DNA from: Auanema rhodensis
Lineage: Eukaryota; Nematoda; Chromadorea; Rhabditida; Rhabditidae
Direction: 5' to 3'
Assembly (NCBI GenBank): GCA_964057225.1
Contig: OZ059900.1
Span: 2,614,501-2,678,500, forward strand
DNA: 64,000 nucleotides
Made by a program: the position numbers and the translations under genes. This document shows, piece by piece, positions 10,903 through 25,005 of this stretch (position 1 is the stretch's first letter; every line of letters begins with the position of its first letter). Under the pieces are notes generated by a model that worked only from the letters and a program-made list of their open reading frames with translations, was not told where the DNA came from and did no database searches.

Positions 10903-13900
10903 TTTTGATCAAAAAAGGTCGAAAATAGAAAGAATTTTTGAAATTTCCGAGTTTTGAGTCTAATTTGGCTAAATCGCTCATATATATGATCAGAAGCATA
11001 GTTTTATTGTCTATGACAACAAAAGTCATCAATTAAACGCTAGTGATGTTTAAATACTGATTTTCGCTCAAATAGCATTACTACACTAAGTATGGTCGTT
11101 TTTATGCCTTTAACACCATATACTCACCGATTTTTGGTACAAAATCTGTAATACTCGTAAATTTTGATCATATTCGTTAAGATTTGAAAATCAAACACAT
11201 AATACACGAAATAAGTCTATTTTTATGAGTTTGCACTGATATTTATTCATTTTGATCAAAAAAGGTCGAAAATAGAAAGAATTTTTGAAATTTCCGAGTT
11301 TTGAGTCTAATTTGGCTAAATCGCTCATATATATGATCAGAAGCATAGTTTTATTGTCTATGACAACAAAAATCATCAATTAAACGCTAGTGATGTTTAA
11401 ATACTGATTTTCGCTCAAATAGCATTACTACACTAAGTATGGTCGTTTTTATGCCTTTAACACCATATACTCACCGATTTTTGGTACAAAATCTGTAATA
11501 CTCGTAAATTTTGATCATATTCGTTAAGATTTGAGAATCAAACATACAATACACAAAATCAGTCTATTTTTATGAGCTTGCACTGATATATATTCATTTT
11601 GATCAAAAAAGGTCGAAAATAGAAAGAATTTTTGAAATTTCCGAGTTTTGAGTCTAATTTGGCTAAATCGCTCATATATATGATCAGAAGCATAGTTTTA
11701 TTGTCTATGACAACAAAAATCATCAATTAAACGCTAGTGATGTTTAAATACTGATTTTCGCTCAAATAGCATTACTACACTAAGTATGGTCGTTTTTATG
11801 CCTTTAACACCATATACTCACCGATTTTTGGTACAAAATCTGTAATACTCGTAAAATTTGATCATATTTGTTAAGATTTGAGAATCAAACACACAATACA
11901 CGAAATCAGTCTATTTTTATGAGTTTACACTGATATATATTCATTTTCATCAAAAAAGGTCGAAAATAGAAAGAATTTTTGAATTTTCCGAGTTTTGAGT
12001 CGAATTGGGCTAAATCGCTCATATATATGATCAAAAGCATAGTTTTACTGTCTATGATAACAAAAGTCTTCAAATATACACTAATAATGATTAAATCACT
12101 GAATTTCACTCAAATAGCATTACTACACTAAGTATGGTCGTTTTTATGCCTTTAACACCATATACTCACCGATTTTTGGTACAAAATCTGTAATACTTGT
12201 AAATTTTGATCATATTTGTTAAGATTCGAGAATCAAACACATAATACACAAAATAAGTCTATTTTTTTTGAGAATCAAACATACAATACACAAAATCAGT
12301 CTATTTTTATGAGCTTGCACTGATATATATTCATTTTGATCAAAAAAGGTCGAAAATAGAAAGAATTTTTGAAATTTCCGAGTTTTGAGTCTAATTTGGC
12401 TAAATCGCTCATATATATGATCAGAAGCATAGTTTTATTGTCTATGACAACAAAAATCATCAATTAAACGCTAGTGATGTTTAAATACTGATTTTCGCTC
12501 AAATAGCATTACTACACTAAGTATGGTCGTTTTTATGCCTTTAACACCATATACTCACCGATTTTTGGTACAAAATCTGTAATACTCGTAAAATTTGATC
12601 ATATTTGTTAAGATTTGAGAATCAAACACACAATACACAAAATCAGTCTATTTTTATGAGTTTACACTGATATATATTCATTTTCATCAAAAAAGGTCGA
12701 AAATAGAAAGAATTTTTGAATTTTCCGAGTTTTGAGTCGAATTGGGCTAAATCGCTCATATATATGATCAAAAGCATAGTTTTACTGTCTATGATAACAA
12801 AAGTCTTCAAATATACACTAATAATGATTAAATCACTGAATTTCACTCAAATAGCATTACTACACTAAGTATGGTCGTTTTTATGCCTTTAACACCATAT
12901 ACTCACCGATTTTTGGTACAAAATCTGTAATACTTGTAAATTTTGATCATATTTGTTAAGATTCGAGAATCAAACACATAATACACAAAATAAGTCTATT
13001 TTTACAAGTTTGCACTGATATTTATTCATTTTGATCAAAAAAGGTCGAAAATAGAAAGAATTTTTGAAATTTCCGAGTTTTGAGTCCAATTTGGCTAAAT
13101 CGCTCATATATATGATCAAAATCATAGTTTTATTGTCTATAACAACAAAAGTCATCAATTAAACGCTAGTGATGTTTAAATACTGAATTTCGCTCAAATA
13201 GCATTACTACACTAAGTATGGTCGTTTTTATGCCTTTAACACCATATACTCACCGATTTTTGGTACAAAATCTGTAATACTCGTAAATTTTGATCATATT
13301 CGTTAAGATTTGAGAATCAAACATACAATACACAAAATCAGTCTATTTTTATGAGCTTGCACTGATATATATTCATTTTGATCAAAAAAGGTCGAAAATA
13401 GAAAGAATTTTTGAAATTTCCGAGTTTTGAGTCTAATTTGGCTAAATCGCTCATATATATGATCAAAAGCATAGTTTTATTGTCTATGACAACAAAAGTC
13501 ATCAATTAAACGCTAGTGATGTTTAAATACTGAATTTCGCTCAAATAGCATTACTACACTAAGTATGGTCGTTTTTATGCCTTTAACACTATATACTCAC
13601 CGATTTTTGGTACAAAATCTGTAATACTCGTAAATTTTGATCATATTCGTTAAGATTTGAGAATCAAACATACAATACACAAAATCAGTCTATTTTTATG
13701 AGCTTGCACTGATATATATTCATTTTGATCAAAAAAGGTCGAAAATAGAAAGAATTTTTGAAATTTCCGAGTTTTGAGTCTAATTTGGCTAAATCGCTCA
13801 TATATATGATCAGAAGCATAGTTTTATTGTCTATGACAACAAAAATCATCAATTAAACGCTAGTGATGTTTAAATACTGATTTTCGCTCAAATAGCATTA

Positions 13901-14003
13901 CTACACTAAGTATGGTCGTTTTTATGCCTTTAACACCATATACTCACCGATTTTTGGTACAAAATCTGTAATACTCGTAAATTTTGATCATATTCGTTAA
14001 GAT
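10903..14003 (+). repeat. 3.1-kb block, copy 2 of 3
   Basis: Offset 8113 from copy 1 and 8807 from copy 3. It shares the 42-bp insert (12228) and the AACACTATAT variant (about 13587). A private base, CAAAATCATAG at about 13128 where other copies have CAAAAGCATAG, separates it from its sister. Confidence 0.7.
12228..12269 (+). repeat. 42-bp partial duplication, copy 4
   Basis: Same eight-T junction. Partner of the inserts at 4115 and 21035 in the 3.1-kb block. Confidence 0.85.
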
Positions 14004-14700
14004 TTGAGAATCAAACATACAATACACAAAATCAGTCTATTTTTATGAGCTTGCACTGATATATATTCATTTTGATCAAAAAAGGTCGAAAATAGAAAGA
14101 ATTTTTGAAATTTCCGAGTTTTGAGTCTAATTTGGCTAAATCGCTCATATATATGATCAGAAGCATAGTTTTATTGTCTATGACAACAAAAATCATCAAT
14201 TAAACGCTAGTGATGTTTAAATACTGATTTTCGCTCAAATAGCATTACTACACTAAGTATGGTCGTTTTTATGCCTTTAACACCATATACTCACCGATTT
14301 TTGGTACAAAATCTGTAATACTCGTAAAATTTGATCATATTTGTTAAGATTTGAGAATCAAACATACAATACACGAAATCAGTCTATTTTTATGAGTTTA
14401 CACTGATATATATTCATTTTCATCAAAAAAGGTCGAAAATAGAAAGAATTTTTGAATTTTCCGAGTTTTGAGTCGAATTGGGCTAAATCGCTCATATATA
14501 TGATCAAAAGCATAGTTTTACTGTCTATGATAACAAAAGTCTTCAAATATACACTAATAATGATTAAATCACTGAATTTCACTCAAATAGCATTACTACA
14601 CTAAGTATGGTCGTTTTTATGCCTTTAACACCATATACTCACCGATTTTTGGTACAAAATCTGTAATACTTGTAAATTTTGATCATATTTGTTAAGATTC

Positions 14701-14742
14701 GAGAATCAAACACATAATACACAAAATAAGTCTATTTTTTTT
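14701..14742 (+). repeat. 42-bp partial duplication, copy 5
   Basis: Same eight-T junction, 2473 bp after copy 4. Partner of the insert at 23508 in the 4.85-kb duplication. Confidence 0.85.
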
Positions 14743-16131
14743 GAGAATCAAACATACAATACACAAAATCAGTCTATTTTTATGAGCTTGCACTGATATA
14801 TATTCATTTTGATCAAAAAAGGTCGAAAATAGAAAGAATTTTTGAAATTTCCGAGTTTTGAGTCTAATTTGGCTAAATCGCTCATATATATGATCAGAAG
14901 CATAGTTTTATTGTCTATGACAACAAAAATCATCAATTAAACGCTAGTGATGTTTAAATACTGATTTTCGCTCAAATAGCATTACTACACTAAGTATGGT
15001 CGTTTTTATGCCTTTAACACCATATACTCACCGATTTTTGGTACAAAATCTGTAATACTCGTAAATTTTGATCATATTCGTTAAGATTTGAAAATCAAAC
15101 ACATAATACACGAAATCAGTCTATTTTTATGAGCTTGCACTGATATATATTCATTTTGATCAAAAAAGGTCGAAAATAGAAAGAATTTTTGAAATTTCCG
15201 AGTTTTGAGTCCAATTTGGCTAAATCGCTCATATATATGATCAAAAGCATAGTTTTATTGTCTATAACAACAAAAGTCATCAATTAAACGCTAGTGATGT
15301 TTAAATACTGAATTTCGCTCAAATAGCATTACTACACTAAGTATGGTCGTTTTTATGCCTTTAACACCATATACTCACCGATTTTTGGTACAAAATCTGT
15401 AATACTCGTAAATTTTGATCATATTCGTTAAGATTTGAAAATCAAACACATAATACACGAAATCAGTCTATTTTTATGAGCTTGCACTGATATATATTCA
15501 TTTTGATCAAAAAAGGTCGAAAATAGAAAGAATTTTTGAAATTTCCGAGTTTTGAGTCTAATTTGGCTAAATCGCTCATATATATGATCAGAAGCATAGT
15601 TTTATTGTCTATGACAACAAAAATCATCAATTAAACGCTAGTGATGTTTAAATACTGATTTTCGCTCAAATAGCATTACTACACTAAGTATGGTCGTTTT
15701 TATGCCTTTAACACCATATACTCACCGATTTTTGGTACAAAATCTGTAATACTCGTAAAATTTGATCATATTTGTTAAGATTTGAGAATCAAACACACAA
15801 TACACAAAATCAGTCTATTTTTATGAGTTTACACTGATATATATTCATTTTCATCAAAAAAGGTCGAAAATAGAAAGAATTTTTGAATTTTCCGAGTTTT
15901 GAGTCTAATTTGGCTAAATCGCTCATATATATGATCAAAAGCATAGTTTTACTGTCTATGATAACAAAAGTCTTCAAATATACACTAATAATGATTAAAT
16001 CACTGAATTTCACTCAAATAGCATTACTACACTAAGTATGGTCGTTTTTATGCCTTTAACACCATATACTCACCGATTTTTGGTACAAAATCTGTAATAC
16101 TTGTAAATTTTGATCATATTTGTTAAGATTC

Positions 16132-16173
16132 GAGAATCAAACACATAATACACAAAATAAGTCTATTTTTTTT
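16132..16173 (+). repeat. 42-bp partial duplication, copy 6
   Basis: Same eight-T junction, 1431 bp after copy 5, immediately before the 2083-bp tandem. The equivalent place in the next 2083-bp unit (about 18215) has no insert, which marks the left limit of that tandem. Confidence 0.85.
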
Positions 16174-16189
16174 GAGAATCAAACATACA

Positions 16190-18272
16190 ATACACAAAAT
16201 CAGTCTATTTTTATGAGCTTGCACTGATATATATTCATTTTGATCAAAAAAGGTCGAAAATAGAAAGAATTTTTGAAATTTCCGAGTTTTGAGTCTAATT
16301 TGGCTAAATCGCTCATATATATGATCAGAAGCATAGTTTTATTGTCTATGACAACAAAAATCATCAATTAAACGCTAGTGATGTTTAAATACTGATTTTC
16401 GCTCAAATAGCATTACTACACTAAGTATGGTCGTTTTTATGCCTTTAACACCATATACTCACCGATTTTTGGTACAAAATCTGTAATACTCGTAAAATTT
16501 GATCATATTTGTTAAGATTTGAGAATCAAACACACAATACACAAAATCAGTCTATTTTTATGAGTTTACACTGATATATATTCATTTTCATCAAAAAAGG
16601 TCGAAAATAGAAAGAATTTTTGAATTTTCCGAGTTTTGAGTCTAATTTGGCTAAATCGCTCATATATATGATCAAAAGCATAGTTTTACTGTCTATGATA
16701 ACAAAAGTCTTCAAATATACACTAATAATGATTAAATCACTGAATTTCACTCAAATAGCATTACTACACTAAGTATGGTCGTTTTTATGCCTTTAACACC
16801 ATATACTCACCGATTTTTGGTACAAAATCTGTAATACTTGTAAATTTTGATCATATTTGTTAAGATTCGAGAATCAAACACATAATACACAAAATAAGTC
16901 TATTTTTACAAGTTTGCACTGATATTTATTCATTTTGATCAAAAAAGGTCGAAAATAGAAAGAATTTTTGAAATTTCCGAGTTTTGAGTCCAATTTGGCT
17001 AAATCGCTCATATATATGATCAAAAGCATAGTTTTATTGTCTATAACAACAAAAGTCATCAATTAAACGCTAGTGATGTTTAAATACTGAATTTCGCTCA
17101 AATAGCATTACTACACTAAGTATGGTCGTTTTTATGCCTTTAACACCATATACTCACCGATTTTTGGTACAAAATCTATAATACTCGTAAATTTTGATCA
17201 TATTCGTTAAGATTTGAGAATCAAACATACAATACACAAAATCAGTCTATTTTTATGAGCTTGCACTGATATATATTCATTTTGATCAAAAAAGGTCGAA
17301 AATAGAAAGAATTTTTGAAATTTCCGAGTTTTGAGTCTAATTTGGCTAAATCGCTCATATATATGATCAAAAGCATAGTTTTATTGTCTATGACAACAAA
17401 AGTCATCAATTAAACGCTAGTGATGTTTAAATACTGAATTTCGCTCAAATAGCATTACTACACTAAGTATGGTCGTTTTTATGCCTTTAACACTATATAC
17501 TCACCGATTTTTGGTACAAAATCTGTAATACTCGTAAATTTTGATCATATTCGTTAAGATTTGAGAATCAAACATACAATACACAAAATCAGTCTATTTT
17601 TATGAGCTTGCACTGATATATATTCATTTTGATCAAAAAAGGTCGAAAATAGAAAGAATTTTTGAAATTTCCGAGTTTTGAGTCTAATTTGGCTAAATCG
17701 CTCATATATATGATCAGAAGCATAGTTTTATTGTCTATGACAACAAAAGTCATCAATTAAACGCTAGTGATGTTTAAATACTGATTTTCGCTCAAATAGC
17801 ATTACTACACTAAGTATGGTCGTTTTTATGCCTTTAACACCATATACTCACCGATTTTTGGTACAAAATCTGTAATACTCGTAAATTTTGATCATATTCG
17901 TTAAGATTTGAAAATCAAACACATAATACACGAAATAAGTCTATTTTTATGAGTTTGCACTGATATTTATTCATTTTGATCAAAAAAGGTCGAAAATAGA
18001 AAGAATTTTTGAAATTTCCGAGTTTTGAGTCTAATTTGGCTAAATCGCTCATATATATGATCAGAAGCATAGTTTTATTGTCTATGACAACAAAAATCAT
18101 CAATTAAACGCTAGTGATGTTTAAATACTGATTTTCGCTCAAATAGCATTACTACACTAAGTATGGTCGTTTTTATGCCTTTAACACCATATACTCACCG
18201 ATTTTTGGTACAAAATCTGTAATACTCGTAAATTTTGATCATATTCGTTAAGATTTGAGAATCAAACATACA
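16190..18272 (+). repeat. 2083-bp (6-monomer) HOR unit, copy 1
   Basis: Tandem with 18273-20355. Shared markers in order are GTAAAATTTGATC, TTTTCATC, CTATAATAC (about 17175), AACACTATAT (about 17490) and TTGAAAATCAAACACAT (about 17908). The match continues to about 20700 in a partial third unit. Confidence 0.75.
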
Positions 18273-20355
18273 ATACACAAAATCAGTCTATTTTTATGAG
18301 CTTGCACTGATATATATTCATTTTGATCAAAAAAGGTCGAAAATAGAAAGAATTTTTGAAATTTCCGAGTTTTGAGTCTAATTTGGCTAAATCGCTCATA
18401 TATATGATCAGAAGCATAGTTTTATTGTCTATGACAACAAAAATCATCAATTAAACGCTAGTGATGTTTAAATACTGATTTTCGCTCAAATAGCATTACT
18501 ACACTAAGTATGGTCGTTTTTATGCCTTTAACACCATATACTCACCGATTTTTGGTACAAAATCTGTAATACTCGTAAAATTTGATCATATTTGTTAAGA
18601 TTTGAGAATCAAACACACAATACACAAAATCAGTCTATTTTTATGAGTTTACACTGATATATATTCATTTTCATCAAAAAAGGTCGAAAATAGAAAGAAT
18701 TTTTGAATTTTCCGAGTTTTGAGTCTAATTTGGCTAAATCGCTCATATATATGATCAAAAGCATAGTTTTACTGTCTATGATAACAAAAGTCTTCAAATA
18801 TACACTAATAATGATTAAATCACTGAATTTCACTCAAATAGCATTACTACACTAAGTATGGTCGTTTTTATGCCTTTAACACCATATACTCACCGATTTT
18901 TGGTACAAAATCTGTAATACTTGTAAATTTTGATCATATTTGTTAAGATTCGAGAATCAAACACATAATACACAAAATAAGTCTATTTTTACAAGTTTGC
19001 ACTGATATTTATTCATTTTGATCAAAAAAGGTCGAAAATAGAAAGAATTTTTGAAATTTCCGAGTTTTGAGTCCAATTTGGCTAAATCGCTCATATATAT
19101 GATCAAAAGCATAGTTTTATTGTCTATAACAACAAAAGTCATCAATTAAACGCTAGTGATGTTTAAATACTGAATTTCGCTCAAATAGCATTACTACACT
19201 AAGTATGGTCGTTTTTATGCCTTTAACACCATATACTCACCGATTTTTGGTACAAAATCTATAATACTCGTAAATTTTGATCATATTCGTTAAGATTTGA
19301 GAATCAAACATACAATACACAAAATCAGTCTATTTTTATGAGCTTGCACTGATATATATTCATTTTGATCAAAAAAGGTCGAAAATAGAAAGAATTTTTG
19401 AAATTTCCGAGTTTTGAGTCTAATTTGGCTAAATCGCTCATATATATGATCAAAAGCATAGTTTTATTGTCTATGACAACAAAAGTCATCAATTAAACGC
19501 TAGTGATGTTTAAATACTGAATTTCGCTCAAATAGCATTACTACACTAAGTATGGTCGTTTTTATGCCTTTAACACTATATACTCACCGATTTTTGGTAC
19601 AAAATCTGTAATACTCGTAAATTTTGATCATATTCGTTAAGATTTGAGAATCAAACATACAATACACAAAATCAGTCTATTTTTATGAGCTTGCACTGAT
19701 ATATATTCATTTTGATCAAAAAAGGTCGAAAATAGAAAGAATTTTTGAAATTTCCGAGTTTTGAGTCTAATTTGGCTAAATCGCTCATATATATGATCAG
19801 AAGCATAGTTTTATTGTCTATGACAACAAAAGTCATCAATTAAACGCTAGTGATGTTTAAATACTGATTTTCGCTCAAATAGCATTACTACACTAAGTAT
19901 GGTCGTTTTTATGCCTTTAACACCATATACTCACCGATTTTTGGTACAAAATCTGTAATACTCGTAAATTTTGATCATATTCGTTAAGATTTGAAAATCA
20001 AACACATAATACACGAAATAAGTCTATTTTTATGAGTTTGCACTGATATTTATTCATTTTGATCAAAAAAGGTCGAAAATAGAAAGAATTTTTGAAATTT
20101 CCGAGTTTTGAGTCTAATTTGGCTAAATCGCTCATATATATGATCAGAAGCATAGTTTTATTGTCTATGACAACAAAAATCATCAATTAAACGCTAGTGA
20201 TGTTTAAATACTGATTTTCGCTCAAATAGCATTACTACACTAAGTATGGTCGTTTTTATGCCTTTAACACCATATACTCACCGATTTTTGGTACAAAATC
20301 TGTAATACTCGTAAATTTTGATCATATTCGTTAAGATTTGAGAATCAAACATACA
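18273..20355 (+). repeat. 2083-bp (6-monomer) HOR unit, copy 2
   Basis: Second tandem copy, overlapping the start of the 4.85-kb segment at 19018. The partial third unit departs where ACACGAAATCAG at about 20705 replaces ACACAAAATCAG and GTCGAATTGGG at about 20807 replaces GTCTAATTTGG. Confidence 0.75.
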
Positions 20356-22532
20356 ATACACAAAATCAGTCTATTTTTATGAGCTTGCACTGATATATAT
20401 TCATTTTGATCAAAAAAGGTCGAAAATAGAAAGAATTTTTGAAATTTCCGAGTTTTGAGTCTAATTTGGCTAAATCGCTCATATATATGATCAGAAGCAT
20501 AGTTTTATTGTCTATGACAACAAAAATCATCAATTAAACGCTAGTGATGTTTAAATACTGATTTTCGCTCAAATAGCATTACTACACTAAGTATGGTCGT
20601 TTTTATGCCTTTAACACCATATACTCACCGATTTTTGGTACAAAATCTGTAATACTCGTAAAATTTGATCATATTTGTTAAGATTTGAGAATCAAACACA
20701 CAATACACGAAATCAGTCTATTTTTATGAGTTTACACTGATATATATTCATTTTCATCAAAAAAGGTCGAAAATAGAAAGAATTTTTGAATTTTCCGAGT
20801 TTTGAGTCGAATTGGGCTAAATCGCTCATATATATGATCAAAAGCATAGTTTTACTGTCTATGATAACAAAAGTCTTCAAATATACACTAATAATGATTA
20901 AATCACTGAATTTCACTCAAATAGCATTACTACACTAAGTATGGTCGTTTTTATGCCTTTAACACCATATACTCACCGATTTTTGGTACAAAATCTGTAA
21001 TACTTGTAAATTTTGATCATATTTGTTAAGATTCGAGAATCAAACACATAATACACAAAATAAGTCTATTTTTTTTGAGAATCAAACATACAATACACAA
21101 AATCAGTCTATTTTTATGAGCTTGCACTGATATATATTCATTTTGATCAAAAAAGGTCGAAAATAGAAAGAATTTTTGAAATTTCCGAGTTTTGAGTCTA
21201 ATTTGGCTAAATCGCTCATATATATGATCAGAAGCATAGTTTTATTGTCTATGACAACAAAAATCATCAATTAAACGCTAGTGATGTTTAAATACTGATT
21301 TTCGCTCAAATAGCATTACTACACTAAGTATGGTCGTTTTTATGCCTTTAACACCATATACTCACCGATTTTTGGTACAAAATCTGTAATACTCGTAAAA
21401 TTTGATCATATTTGTTAAGATTTGAGAATCAAACACACAATACACAAAATCAGTCTATTTTTATGAGTTTACACTGATATATATTCATTTTCATCAAAAA
21501 AGGTCGAAAATAGAAAGAATTTTTGAATTTTCCGAGTTTTGAGTCGAATTGGGCTAAATCGCTCATATATATGATCAAAAGCATAGTTTTACTGTCTATG
21601 ATAACAAAAGTCTTCAAATATACACTAATAATGATTAAATCACTGAATTTCACTCAAATAGCATTACTACACTAAGTATGGTCGTTTTTATGCCTTTAAC
21701 ACCATATACTCACCGATTTTTGGTACAAAATCTGTAATACTTGTAAATTTTGATCATATTTGTTAAGATTCGAGAATCAAACACATAATACACAAAATAA
21801 GTCTATTTTTACAAGTTTGCACTGATATTTATTCATTTTGATCAAAAAAGGTCGAAAATAGAAAGAATTTTTGAAATTTCCGAGTTTTGAGTCCAATTTG
21901 GCTAAATCGCTCATATATATGATCAAAAGCATAGTTTTATTGTCTATAACAACAAAAGTCATCAATTAAACGCTAGTGATGTTTAAATACTGAATTTCGC
22001 TCAAATAGCATTACTACACTAAGTATGGTCGTTTTTATGCCTTTAACACCATATACTCACCGATTTTTGGTACAAAATCTGTAATACTCGTAAATTTTGA
22101 TCATATTCGTTAAGATTTGAGAATCAAACATACAATACACAAAATCAGTCTATTTTTATGAGCTTGCACTGATATATATTCATTTTGATCAAAAAAGGTC
22201 GAAAATAGAAAGAATTTTTGAAATTTCCGAGTTTTGAGTCTAATTTGGCTAAATCGCTCATATATATGATCAAAAGCATAGTTTTATTGTCTATGACAAC
22301 AAAAGTCATCAATTAAACGCTAGTGATGTTTAAATACTGAATTTCGCTCAAATAGCATTACTACACTAAGTATGGTCGTTTTTATGCCTTTAACACTATA
22401 TACTCACCGATTTTTGGTACAAAATCTGTAATACTCGTAAATTTTGATCATATTCGTTAAGATTTGAGAATCAAACATACAATACACAAAATCAGTCTAT
22501 TTTTATGAGCTTGCACTGATATATATTCATTT
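20060..22532 (+). repeat. 2473-bp (7 monomers + 42 bp) HOR unit, copy 1
   Basis: Tandem with 22533-25005, each containing one 42-bp insert. A related 2473-bp spacing links the inserts at 12228 and 14701, so this period was probably established before the 8807-bp duplication. Confidence 0.75.
21035..21076 (+). repeat. 42-bp partial duplication, copy 7
   Basis: Same eight-T junction. Lies in the third 3.1-kb block and the first 2473-bp unit. Confidence 0.85.
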
Positions 22533-25005
22533 TGATCAAAAAAGGTCGAAAATAGAAAGAATTTTTGAAATTTCCGAGTTTTGAGTCTAATTTGGCTAAA
22601 TCGCTCATATATATGATCAGAAGCATAGTTTTATTGTCTATGACAACAAAAATCATCAATTAAACGCTAGTGATGTTTAAATACTGATTTTCGCTCAAAT
22701 AGCATTACTACACTAAGTATGGTCGTTTTTATGCCTTTAACACCATATACTCACCGATTTTTGGTACAAAATCTGTAATACTCGTAAATTTTGATCATAT
22801 TCGTTAAGATTTGAGAATCAAACATACAATACACAAAATCAGTCTATTTTTATGAGCTTGCACTGATATATATTCATTTTGATCAAAAAAGGTCGAAAAT
22901 AGAAAGAATTTTTGAAATTTCCGAGTTTTGAGTCTAATTTGGCTAAATCGCTCATATATATGATCAGAAGCATAGTTTTATTGTCTATGACAACAAAAAT
23001 CATCAATTAAACGCTAGTGATGTTTAAATACTGATTTTCGCTCAAATAGCATTACTACACTAAGTATGGTCGTTTTTATGCCTTTAACACCATATACTCA
23101 CCGATTTTTGGTACAAAATCTGTAATACTCGTAAAATTTGATCATATTTGTTAAGATTTGAGAATCAAACATACAATACACGAAATCAGTCTATTTTTAT
23201 GAGTTTACACTGATATATATTCATTTTCATCAAAAAAGGTCGAAAATAGAAAGAATTTTTGAATTTTCCGAGTTTTGAGTCGAATTGGGCTAAATCGCTC
23301 ATATATATGATCAAAAGCATAGTTTTACTGTCTATGATAACAAAAGTCTTCAAATATACACTAATAATGATTAAATCACTGAATTTCACTCAAATAGCAT
23401 TACTACACTAAGTATGGTCGTTTTTATGCCTTTAACACCATATACTCACCGATTTTTGGTACAAAATCTGTAATACTTGTAAATTTTGATCATATTTGTT
23501 AAGATTCGAGAATCAAACACATAATACACAAAATAAGTCTATTTTTTTTGAGAATCAAACATACAATACACAAAATCAGTCTATTTTTATGAGCTTGCAC
23601 TGATATATATTCATTTTGATCAAAAAAGGTCGAAAATAGAAAGAATTTTTGAAATTTCCGAGTTTTGAGTCTAATTTGGCTAAATCGCTCATATATATGA
23701 TCAGAAGCATAGTTTTATTGTCTATGACAACAAAAATCATCAATTAAACGCTAGTGATGTTTAAATACTGATTTTCGCTCAAATAGCATTACTACACTAA
23801 GTATGGTCGTTTTTATGCCTTTAACACCATATACTCACCGATTTTTGGTACAAAATCTGTAATACTCGTAAAATTTGATCATATTTGTTAAGATTTGAGA
23901 ATCAAACACACAATACACAAAATCAGTCTATTTTTATGAGTTTACACTGATATATATTCATTTTCATCAAAAAAGGTCGAAAATAGAAAGAATTTTTGAA
24001 TTTTCCGAGTTTTGAGTCGAATTGGGCTAAATCGCTCATATATATGATCAAAAGCATAGTTTTACTGTCTATGATAACAAAAGTCTTCAAATATACACTA
24101 ATAATGATTAAATCACTGAATTTCACTCAAATAGCATTACTACACTAAGTATGGTCGTTTTTATGCCTTTAACACCATATACTCACCGATTTTTGGTACA
24201 AAATCTGTAATACTTGTAAATTTTGATCATATTTGTTAAGATTCGAGAATCAAACACATAATACACAAAATAAGTCTATTTTTACAAGTTTGCACTGATA
24301 TTTATTCATTTTGATCAAAAAAGGTCGAAAATAGAAAGAATTTTTGAAATTTCCGAGTTTTGAGTCCAATTTGGCTAAATCGCTCATATATATGATCAAA
24401 AGCATAGTTTTATTGTCTATAACAACAAAAGTCATCAATTAAACGCTAGTGATGTTTAAATACTGAATTTCGCTCAAATAGCATTACTACACTAAGTATG
24501 GTCGTTTTTATGCCTTTAACACCATATACTCACCGATTTTTGGTACAAAATCTGTAATACTCGTAAATTTTGATCATATTCGTTAAGATTTGAGAATCAA
24601 ACATACAATACACAAAATCAGTCTATTTTTATGAGCTTGCACTGATATATATTCATTTTGATCAAAAAAGGTCGAAAATAGAAAGAATTTTTGAAATTTC
24701 CGAGTTTTGAGTCTAATTTGGCTAAATCGCTCATATATATGATCAAAAGCATAGTTTTATTGTCTATGACAACAAAAGTCATCAATTAAACGCTAGTGAT
24801 GTTTAAATACTGAATTTCGCTCAAATAGCATTACTACACTAAGTATGGTCGTTTTTATGCCTTTAACACTATATACTCACCGATTTTTGGTACAAAATCT
24901 GTAATACTCGTAAATTTTGATCATATTCGTTAAGATTTGAGAATCAAACATACAATACACAAAATCAGTCTATTTTTATGAGCTTGCACTGATATATATT
25001 CATTT
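22533..25005 (+). repeat. 2473-bp HOR unit, copy 2
   Basis: Second tandem copy with the insert at 23508. The match fades after about 25100, where AGTTTCATTG appears, marking the edge of domain B. Confidence 0.75.
23508..23549 (+). repeat. 42-bp partial duplication, copy 8 (last)
   Basis: Same eight-T junction, exactly 2473 bp after copy 7. No further copy occurs from here to 64000. Confidence 0.85.

Larger units (their letters stand above)
10211..15065 (+). repeat. 4.85-kb segment duplicated at 19018-23872 (first copy)
   Basis: Colinear with 19018-23872 at a constant offset of 8807 bp, including both 42-bp inserts (12228 with 21035, and 14701 with 23508) and several private variants. The match begins after the insert at 10103, which has no partner at 18910. 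It ends where GTAAATTTTGATC at about 15061 meets GTAAAATTTGATC at about 23868. An offset of 8807 equals 25 monomers plus three inserts. Confidence 0.75.
19710..22810 (+). repeat. 3.1-kb block, copy 3 of 3
   Basis: Offset 8807 from copy 2, with the 42-bp insert at 21035 in the same internal position and the AACACTATAT variant at about 22394. It lies inside the longer 4.85-kb match to 10211-15065. Confidence 0.7.
19018..23872 (+). repeat. 4.85-kb segment, second copy (partner of 10211-15065)
   Basis: See the partner for limits. By eye I saw only a handful of single-base differences, which suggests the copies separated recently relative to the spread among ordinary monomers. Confidence 0.75.
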
